NCBI GenBank assembly: GCA_023390705.1
Contig: JAEWCI010000249.1
Coordinates: forward strand, 1 to 6,800
Length of the DNA stretch: 6,800 nt
Source: Pseudomonadota bacterium
GTDB taxonomy: Bacteria > Pseudomonadota > Alphaproteobacteria > Acetobacterales > Acetobacteraceae
Direction of reading: 5' to 3'
Shown here piece by piece: positions 1 through 6,800 of this stretch. Made by a program: the position numbers and the translations under genes. Each line of letters opens with the position of its first letter. Positions within the stretch are counted from its first letter, which is position 1. The notes beneath the pieces were generated by a model. The model had not been told where the DNA came from and did no database searches. It worked only from the letters and a program-made list of their open reading frames with translations.

Positions 1-2823
<2,823 letters not shown>

Positions 2824-2830
2824 GTCTTCT

Positions 2831-2834
2831 CTCC
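2831..2834 (-). promoter_or_regulatory. Ribosome binding site of sucA
   Basis: On the minus strand GGAG lies 7 nt before the ATG at 2823, inside the purine-rich stretch GGAGAGAAGAC. It supports this start over the in-frame ATG at codon 11, as does the match of the first residues to the usual SucA N-terminal segment. Confidence 0.75.
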
Positions 2835-2840
2835 GTGCCG

Positions 2841-2855
2841 GCCGGCTGGGCCGGC
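2841..2855 (-). other. Hairpin just upstream of the sucA ribosome binding site
   Basis: Two GCCGGC hexamers (2841-2846 and 2850-2855) flank a 3-nt spacer and can form a 6-bp all-GC stem ending 6 nt before the GGAG of sucA. The hexamer is itself a palindrome, so other pairings are possible. A role in modulating sucA translation is inference only. Confidence 0.35.
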
Positions 2856-2974
2856 TGCGTCGGTCAGGTCTGTTTGCGCTGGACGCACGCGAACCGCGCG
2901 CCGCCTTCACATGGGAAGACGGCGGCGATTAACAACATAGAGTGTGCGGCCAGGATGCGGCAGAATAACGGCCG

Positions 2975-2990
2975 AAACCCTTGCGGGTTT
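2975..2990 (-). other. GCAA-loop hairpin in the sucD-sucA gap
   Basis: On the minus strand AAACCC-GCAA-GGGTTT forms a perfect 6-bp stem closed by a GNRA-type tetraloop. It sits 113 nt past the sucD stop and about 150 nt before sucA. The next bases (CGGCCGTTATTC) hold no U tract, so it is not a standard intrinsic terminator. It could instead be an RNA-stability or processing stem between the sucCD and sucA parts of the transcript. Confidence 0.4.
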
Positions 2991-3041
2991 GCCGCCTCCC
3001 GTGCGGGCATTTCCCCTGTTTGGGCCGGCCTGCGGGCCACA

Positions 3042-3058
3042 GCCGGCATCACGCCGGC
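3042..3058 (-). other. GC hairpin downstream of sucD
   Basis: GCCGGC repeats at 3042-3047 and 3053-3058 can pair as a 6-bp stem with a 5-nt loop, starting about 46 nt after the sucD stop on the minus strand. No U tract follows, so termination would have to be Rho-dependent or absent. A few bases closer to sucD, ACCGGCC occurs twice (3069-3075 and 3080-3086), also with an 11-bp period. Confidence 0.35.
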
Positions 3059-3103
3059 AGTGGGCGGAACCGGCCAGCCACCGGCCCCGCCTTGGCACTG
3101 GGC

Positions 3104-3982
3104 CTAACCCTTGAGCGCCTTCACCATGGTGGAGCCCAGCGCGGCCGGGCTGTCCGCCACATGGATGCCGGCGGCCTTCATCGCTTCCATCTTCGCTGCC
3201 GCCGTGTCCTTGCCGCCGGAAATCACCGCGCCGGCATGGCCCATGCGGCGGCCGGGGGGCGCGGTGGCGCCGGCGATGAAGCCGACCACGGGCTTGCGGC
3301 CCTTGTTCTCGCGCGCCAGGAATTCCGCCGCTTCCACTTCGGACTGGCCACCGATCTCGCCGATCATGACGATGGACTTCGTCTCGTCGTCGCGCAGGAA
3401 CATCTCCAGCACCTCGACGAAGTCGGTGCCCTTCACCGGGTCGCCGCCGATACCCACGCAGGTGGACTGACCGAGCCCGGCCGCCGTCGTCTGCGCCACC
3501 GCCTCATAGGTCAGGGTGCCGGAACGGGAGACGATGCCGACCGAGCCGCGGCGGTGGATGTGCCCCGGCATGATGCCGATCTTGCAGGCTTCCGGCGTGA
3601 TGACCCCCGGGCAGTTCGGCCCGATCAGCCGCGACTTCGAGCCGCTGAGCGCCCGCTTCACCTTCACCATGTCCAGCACCGGGATGCCTTCGGTGATGCA
3701 GATGATGAGCGGGATCTCGGCGTCGATCGCTTCCAGGATCGCGTCCGCCGCGAAGGGCGGCGGCACGTAGATGACGGAAGCGTTCGCCCCGGTCTTCCCG
3801 GCGCATTCGGCCACGGTGTCGAAGACCGGCAGGCCGATATGGGTGGTGCCGCCCTTGCCCGGCGTCACGCCGCCCACGTACTTGCTACCATAGGCGATGC
3901 CCTGCTCGGCATGGAAGGTGCCCTGGGCGCCGGTGAAGCCCTGGGTCATCACCCGGGTATTCTCGTCAACGAGGATCGCCAT
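3104..3982 (-). CDS. sucD: Succinyl-CoA synthetase (ADP-forming), alpha subunit
   Basis: This subunit binds CoA and carries the phosphohistidine of succinyl-CoA synthetase, which interconverts succinyl-CoA and succinate with nucleoside diphosphate phosphorylation in the cytoplasm. The 292-residue length is normal for the family. The N-terminal Rossmann-type CoA-binding domain shows GFTGAQGTFH (15-24) and TPGKGG (40-45). The middle holds CITEGIP (95-101), GPNCPG (121-126) and SRSGTLTYE (152-160), whose Tyr159 matches the family substrate-binding tyrosine, and GGDP (179-182). The C-terminal ligase domain has GHAGAVISGG (248-257), in which His249 is the phosphorylated residue. The start follows the sucC stop after only 3 nt (TGA GCC ATG), so the two subunits are almost certainly translated from one message. 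It ends with TAG. Whether the enzyme prefers ADP or GDP cannot be read from this subunit. Confidence 0.98.
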   Translation of the reverse strand: MAILVDENTRVMTQGFTGAQGTFHAEQGIAYGSKYVGGVTPGKGGTTHIGLPVFDTVAECAGKTGANASVIYVPPPFAADAILEAIDAEIPLIICITEGIPVLDMVKVKRALSGSKSRLIGPNCPGVITPEACKIGIMPGHIHRRGSVGIVSRSGTLTYEAVAQTTAAGLGQSTCVGIGGDPVKGTDFVEVLEMFLRDDETKSIVMIGEIGGQSEVEAAEFLARENKGRKPVVGFIAGATAPPGRRMGHAGAVISGGKDTAAAKMEAMKAAGIHVADSPAALGSTMVKALKG

Positions 3983-3985
3983 GGC

Positions 3986-5209
3986 TCAGGCTCCCTTCAC
4001 CGCGGCGGCGCCGCCTTGTGCGGCCTGCACGGCCGCGACCACCTTCTGGGCGGCGTCGGCCAGGTTGTCGGCGGGGATGATGGCAAGGCCGCTTTCGGCC
4101 AGGATCTTCTTGCCCAGATCCACATTCGTGCCTTCGAGCCGCACGACCAGGGGCACCCTGAGCGTCAGGTTCTTGGCAGCCTCGACGACGCCCGTGGCGA
4201 TCATGTCGCACTTGGCGATGCCGCCGAAGATGTTGACCAGGATGGCCTTCACATTGGGGTCGGAGGTGATGATGCGGAAGGCTTCCGTCACCCGCGCCGC
4301 ATTCGCGGTGCCGCCGACATCCAGGAAGTTCGCGGGCGAGGAACCGTAGAGCTTGATGATGTCCATGGTCGCCATGGCGAGGCCCGCGCCGTTCACCATG
4401 CAGCCGATCTCGCCATCCAGCGCGACGTAGTTCAGGTCGTGCTTCGTGGCCTCCAGCTCCTTCGGGTCCATCTCGGACTCGTCGCGCAGCGCCTCCAGAT
4501 CCTTGTGGCGGAACAGGGCGTTGTCGTCGAAGGAGATCTTGGCATCCAGCGCCACGATCTCGCCGCCGCCGGTGACCACCAGCGGGTTGATCTCGACGAT
4601 GGCGCAGTCGAGCTCAAGGAAGGCGCGGTAGAGGGCGGTGGCGAATTGGGTGAAGCTGGCCACCTGCCTGCCTTCAAGGCCCAGGCCGAAGGCCAGCTTG
4701 CGGGCATGGAAGGCGGAAATGCCGGAAGCCGGGTCGATGGCGACCTTCAGGATCTTCTCCGGGTGCTTCTCCGCGACCTCCTCGATCTCCATCCCGCCTT
4801 CGGTGGAGGCCATGATGGTGAGGCGGGAGGTGGCGCGGTCCACCAGCAGGCCCAGGTACAGCTCCCGCTTGATGTCGCAGCCGGCCTCGACATAGACGCG
4901 GGAGACGGTCTTGCCCTGCTCGCCGGTCTGCTTGGTGACAAGGGTGTGGCCGATCATCGCCGCGGCGGCGGCCTTCACCTCCTCGGCCGACTTCGCCAGG
5001 CGGACGCCGCCCTTGCCGTTGGGGTCGTCCTTGAAGCGGCCGGCACCGCGGCCGCCGGCATGGATCTGACTCTTCACCACATAGACCGGGCCGGGCAGCT
5101 TGCCGGCGGCGGCGGCCGCCTCTTCCGGGGTCCAGGCCACATGGCCGTCGAGCACCGCGACGCCATAACGGCGCAGCAGCTCCTTCGCCTGGTATTCGTG
5201 GATGTTCAT
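3986..5209 (-). CDS. sucC: Succinyl-CoA synthetase (ADP-forming), beta subunit
   Basis: This is the ATP-grasp subunit of succinyl-CoA synthetase; it binds nucleotide and succinate and pairs with SucD. It has 407 residues, slightly longer than the 388 of E. coli. The N-terminus MNIHEYQAKELL is the family signature and fixes the start at 5209, supported by AAGGG 7 nt upstream; the upstream in-frame ATG at 5281 is rejected. Lys46 and Gly53-Arg54-Gly55 (in IHAGGRG) match the ATP-binding positions. Residues 56-67 form an insertion relative to E. coli, of the kind common in alphaproteobacterial SucC. EINPL (206-210) gives Asn208 and LDAK gives Asp222, the expected Mg2+ ligands. GCMVNGAGLAMATMD (269-283) with Asn273 and NIFGGIAKCD (326-335) form the succinate and subunit-contact region. 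Residues 395-407 are a low-complexity Ala/Gly tail. It lies 181 bp after mdh and 3 bp before sucD. Nucleotide preference is not decided. Confidence 0.98.
   Translation of the reverse strand: MNIHEYQAKELLRRYGVAVLDGHVAWTPEEAAAAAGKLPGPVYVVKSQIHAGGRGAGRFKDDPNGKGGVRLAKSAEEVKAAAAAMIGHTLVTKQTGEQGKTVSRVYVEAGCDIKRELYLGLLVDRATSRLTIMASTEGGMEIEEVAEKHPEKILKVAIDPASGISAFHARKLAFGLGLEGRQVASFTQFATALYRAFLELDCAIVEINPLVVTGGGEIVALDAKISFDDNALFRHKDLEALRDESEMDPKELEATKHDLNYVALDGEIGCMVNGAGLAMATMDIIKLYGSSPANFLDVGGTANAARVTEAFRIITSDPNVKAILVNIFGGIAKCDMIATGVVEAAKNLTLRVPLVVRLEGTNVDLGKKILAESGLAIIPADNLADAAQKVVAAVQAAQGGAAAVKGA
3991..3997 (-). promoter_or_regulatory. sucD ribosome binding site inside the sucC 3' end
   Basis: The minus strand reads AAGGGAG, a strong Shine-Dalgarno match, 8 nt before the sucD ATG. 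It lies within the last codons of sucC (the Lys-Gly-Ala end), so ribosomes finishing sucC are placed to start sucD. This fits the equal amounts of the two subunits that the enzyme needs. Confidence 0.85.
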
Positions 5210-5216
5210 CCGCTCA

Positions 5217-5221
5217 CCCTT
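5217..5221 (-). promoter_or_regulatory. sucC ribosome binding site
   Basis: AAGGG on the minus strand sits 7 nt before the ATG at 5209. It decides between that start and the in-frame ATG at 5281, which would add 24 residues rich in Arg and Pro that do not match the family. Confidence 0.8.
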
Positions 5222-5239
5222 CGTCTCGGAACGCCGGCG

Positions 5240-5257
5240 CCGGACCACCGGGTCCGG
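5240..5257 (-). other. Hairpin in the sucC leader
   Basis: CCGGACC (5240-5246) pairs perfectly with GGTCCGG (5251-5257) around a 4-nt loop, giving a 7-bp stem about 30 nt before the sucC start and 18 nt before its ribosome site. It is not followed by a U tract. It may be a leader stem or a transcript-stabilising element; no function is shown. Confidence 0.4.
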
Positions 5258-5331
5258 GCGGGCGGCGGCCTGGCCGATCATGAAGCCTGGACGTGGCGAC
5301 CCTTACCGGGCTCATCAACTTCTTGTTCTTG

Positions 5332-5373
5332 CCGGGCCAGGCCCGGGGCAGCGCGGCCGGGGCCGATGCCCCG
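5332..5373 (-). other. Two tandem hairpins downstream of mdh
   Basis: On the minus strand the first stem after the mdh stop is CGGGGC-ATCG-GCCCCG (5373 down to 5358; 6 bp, 4-nt loop), 17 nt past the stop. The second is CCGGGC-CTG-GCCCGG (5346 down to 5332; 6 bp, 3-nt loop), followed by a purine-rich stretch with no U run. They could protect the mdh message 3' end or partly separate mdh from sucCD expression. They lack the U tract of a classical intrinsic terminator, and the genes may still be cotranscribed. Confidence 0.4.
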
Positions 5374-5390
5374 ACCGCCACCCGAAATAC

Positions 5391-6344
5391 TCAGACGCCC
5401 AGCTTCTTGAAATCCTCGATCAGCTTCTTCACCGCGTCGCAGGACTTGTCGAAGGCGGCCTTCTCCTCCGGGGTGAACTGGACCTCGACGATCCGCTCCA
5501 CGCCCTTGCCGCCGATGACCACCGGCACGCCGACATAGAAGCCCTTCTGGCCGTATTCGCCGTTCAGCAGCACGGCGGTCGGCAGCACCCGCTTCTTGTC
5601 CAGCAGGTAGCTCTCGGCCATGGCGATGGCAGACGCGGCCGGGGCGTAGAAGGCGCTGCCCTTCTCCAGCAGCTTCACGATCTCGCCGCCGCCATTGGCG
5701 GTGCGGTCCACGATGGCGTCGATCCGCTCCTGCGTCGTCCAGCCCATCTTGATGAGGTCGGGCACCGGGATGCCGGCAACGGTGGAGTAGCGGGTCAGCG
5801 GCACCATGGTGTCGCCATGGCCGCCCAGCACGAAGGCGGTCACGTCCTCGACCGAGACGCCGAATTCCTGCGCCAGGAACAGGCGGAAGCGGCTGCTGTC
5901 CAGCACGCCGGCCATGCCCACCACGCGCTCCGGCGGCAGGCCGGACTTCTGCTGCATCACCCACACCATGACGTCGAGCGGGTTGGTGATGACGATGACG
6001 AAGGCGTTGGGGCAGTGGGTCTTGATGCCCTCGGCCACCTGGGCGATGACGCCGGCATTCTTGGTCAGCAGGGCGTCGCGGCTCATGCCCGGCATGCGCG
6101 GGAAGCCGGCGGTGACGATCACCACATCGGCGCCGGCGATGGCGGCATAGTCGCCGGTGCCGGCCATGTTGCTGTCGAAGCCGTCAACCGGGCCGGACTG
6201 CATGATGTCCAGCGCCTTGCCCGCGGCGACGCCGGGGAACACGTCGAACAGGACGACGTCACCCAGCTCCTTCAGGCCGATGAGGTGGGCGAGGGTGCCG
6301 CCGATATTGCCGGCGCCGATCAGCGCGATCTTCTTGCGGGCCAT
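5391..6344 (-). CDS. mdh: Malate dehydrogenase (NAD-dependent, lactate-dehydrogenase-like type 3)
   Basis: This enzyme oxidises malate to oxaloacetate with NAD+ in the cytoplasm, closing the TCA cycle. It has 317 residues, typical of the LDH-like bacterial malate dehydrogenases. The Rossmann fold opens with GAGNIG (10-15), and Asp34 at the end of the second strand indicates NAD rather than NADP. The mobile loop FPRMPGMSR (81-89) supplies substrate-binding Arg83 and Arg89; Arg rather than Gln at 83 marks malate over lactate specificity. ITNPLD (119-124) gives Asn121, LDSSRFR (148-154) gives the Asp149/Arg152 pair, and GGHGDTMVPL (174-183) gives the catalytic proton acceptor His176. The start at 6344 matches the family N-terminus MARKKIALIG and has AAAGG 8 nt upstream. 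An in-frame TTG at 6428 would add 28 unrelated residues and is rejected. It is the first TCA gene of the cluster in the window, 181 bp before sucC. Confidence 0.98.
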   Translation of the reverse strand: MARKKIALIGAGNIGGTLAHLIGLKELGDVVLFDVFPGVAAGKALDIMQSGPVDGFDSNMAGTGDYAAIAGADVVIVTAGFPRMPGMSRDALLTKNAGVIAQVAEGIKTHCPNAFVIVITNPLDVMVWVMQQKSGLPPERVVGMAGVLDSSRFRLFLAQEFGVSVEDVTAFVLGGHGDTMVPLTRYSTVAGIPVPDLIKMGWTTQERIDAIVDRTANGGGEIVKLLEKGSAFYAPAASAIAMAESYLLDKKRVLPTAVLLNGEYGQKGFYVGVPVVIGGKGVERIVEVQFTPEEKAAFDKSCDAVKKLIEDFKKLGV

Positions 6345-6352
6345 TGCGCGTG

Positions 6353-6357
6353 CCTTT
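6353..6357 (-). promoter_or_regulatory. mdh ribosome binding site
   Basis: AAAGG on the minus strand lies 8 nt before the mdh ATG. It is weaker than the sites of sucC and sucD but is correctly spaced, and it supports the 317-residue product. Confidence 0.65.
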
Positions 6358-6388
6358 GTTCGCAGGAGTGGGTGGCAGGGCCAGGAAA

Positions 6389-6415
6389 CGGGCGGGCGCT
6401 TCCTACCCCCGCCCG
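6389..6415 (-). other. Strong GC stem-loop upstream of mdh
   Basis: CGGGCGGG (6389-6396) pairs perfectly with CCCGCCCG (6408-6415) across an 11-nt loop, forming an 8-bp all-GC stem. On the minus strand the stem is followed by TTTCC, a very short U run, and mdh starts 44 nt later. It could be a weak terminator of the upstream gene or a leader structure of mdh. A poor promoter-like pair on the minus strand (TTGTCC at 6423-6428, 17-nt spacer, TAGGAA at 6400-6405) overlaps it and is not convincing. Confidence 0.4.
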
Positions 6416-6493
6416 GTCCGGCGGACAAGGCACCGAAACGGGGCAGGGTCCGACCCGGCGGCCCGCAGCCCTCCCCGGGTCAGGACAATGGCG

Positions 6494-6510
6494 GGGGGCG
6501 GCACGCCCCC
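6494..6510 (-). terminator. Possible terminator hairpin after the right-edge gene
   Basis: GGGGGCG (6494-6500) and CGCCCCC (6504-6510) form a 7-bp all-GC stem with a 3-nt loop, starting 22 nt after the TAA at 6533 on the minus strand. The position just past a stop suits a terminator. The following bases (CGCCATTGTCC) have only scattered U residues, so it would be an inefficient or Rho-assisted one. Confidence 0.4.
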
Positions 6511-6532
6511 GGGGTGGGATGACCGGCCGCGG

Positions 6533-6800
6533 TTACAGCGGCACGCAGCGAACGATGTCGTCATGGCCGCGCGCCAACGTGGCCATGGTCCCGCCCGGGC
6601 AATCATGCGCCTGGACATTGGCGGCCGGCGGCAGGCCCTGGGTCCAGCTCATCGAGGCGCGCTGCAGCTGCGCCCCGCGGCACTTGCCATGGCGGTCGCG
6701 GGTGCAGCCGCTGGTGGCATAGGCAGCGCGGCTGTCACGGCTGACCGCCAGGCGGCCGCGCAGGGGCGCGGCGCGTTCCACCCGCTGGACATGCCTGGCG
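6533..6800 (-). CDS. Hypothetical four-cysteine protein (partial, N-terminus beyond window edge)
   Basis: I do not recognise this protein. The frame is open from the right edge to TAA at 6533 (88 visible residues), with G or C at most third codon positions like the flanking genes, so I regard it as truly coding. A GTG at 6781 could be a start, but no clear ribosome site can be judged within the few bases visible and the frame continues upstream, so I treat it as a C-terminal fragment. Four cysteines (visible residues 32, 40, 67, 85) are spread through a small, polar, Arg/Gly/Ala-rich segment with no hydrophobic helix. That pattern would suit two disulfide bonds in an exported protein, or a metal site; a signal peptide, if any, lies outside the window. 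It ends in IVRCVPL. It is 188 bp upstream of mdh on the same strand, with two GC hairpins between, so cotranscription is uncertain. Confidence 0.65.
   Translation of the reverse strand, partial: ARHVQRVERAAPLRGRLAVSRDSRAAYATSGCTRDRHGKCRGAQLQRASMSWTQGLPPAANVQAHDCPGGTMATLARGHDDIVRCVPL

Noticed and set aside
2864..3052. Small minus-strand frame of 62 codons in the sucD-sucA gap
   Set aside because: No convincing ribosome site, no recognisable product, and a second overlapping frame in the same gap is equally open. It could only be rescued by ribosome profiling or conservation.
5210..5281. Upstream extension of sucC from ATG at 5281
   Set aside because: It would add 24 Arg/Pro-rich residues before the family-standard MNIHEYQ start and spans the leader hairpin and ribosome site.
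2981..5410. Plus-strand open frame of 809 codons
   Set aside because: Antisense to sucD and sucC, with His/Gly/Asp/Leu-rich low-complexity product and no motif. Lack of stops follows from high GC content.
6345..6428. Upstream extension of mdh from a TTG codon
   Set aside because: The added 28 residues do not resemble the family, whereas the ATG at 6344 begins right at the canonical N-terminal strand and has a spaced ribosome site.
6400..6428. Promoter-like pair TTGTCC / TAGGAA with 17-bp spacer before mdh
   Set aside because: The -10 matches only three of six positions, and it falls inside the loop of the strong stem-loop. In such DNA this level of match is expected by chance.
5202..6722. 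Plus-strand open frame of 506 codons
   Set aside because: Antisense to mdh, with the same His/Gly/Ala-rich composition; a shadow of the real gene.

Overview
This is an ordinary, well-conserved core-metabolism region. It carries a tricarboxylic-acid-cycle cluster entirely on the minus strand: mdh, sucC, sucD and sucA in transcription order, running from the right of the window to the left. The DNA is very G+C-rich, with G or C at nearly every third codon position. The order mdh-sucCD-sucA, the SucC variant with an insertion after its HAGGRG motif, and the lactate-dehydrogenase-like (type 3) malate dehydrogenase all point to an alphaproteobacterium. A high-GC member of the Rhodospirillales/Acetobacteraceae (Roseomonas-like) is my best guess; the genus is inference.

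Layout from right to left: the C-terminal end of an unrecognised four-cysteine protein (6533 to the right edge); a 188-bp gap with two strong GC hairpins; mdh (5391-6344); a 181-bp gap with three small hairpins; sucC (3986-5209); sucD (3104-3982), only 3 bp after sucC with its ribosome binding site inside the end of sucC; a 280-bp gap with several GCCGGC palindromes, a GCAA-loop hairpin and a small AT-rich island; and sucA from 2823 off the left edge. The 941 codons of sucA present are probably all but the last few tens. The expected next genes, sucB and lpd, would lie beyond the left edge.

Together the enzymes run a continuous arc of the cycle. SucA is the E1 of the 2-oxoglutarate dehydrogenase complex that makes succinyl-CoA. 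SucCD turns succinyl-CoA into succinate with substrate-level phosphorylation. Mdh oxidises malate to oxaloacetate. No gene shows a frameshift or a missing catalytic residue among those I checked.

I found no mobile element, CRISPR array, tRNA, rRNA or defence system, and nothing I would call a new system. The points most worth a second look are the homopolymer palindrome at bases 4-25, which replaces conserved SucA residues and looks like a contig-end sequence error; the structured 280-bp gap before sucA; and the unidentified cysteine protein at the right edge. The very long plus-strand reading frames (up to 843 codons) are antisense shadows of the real genes.
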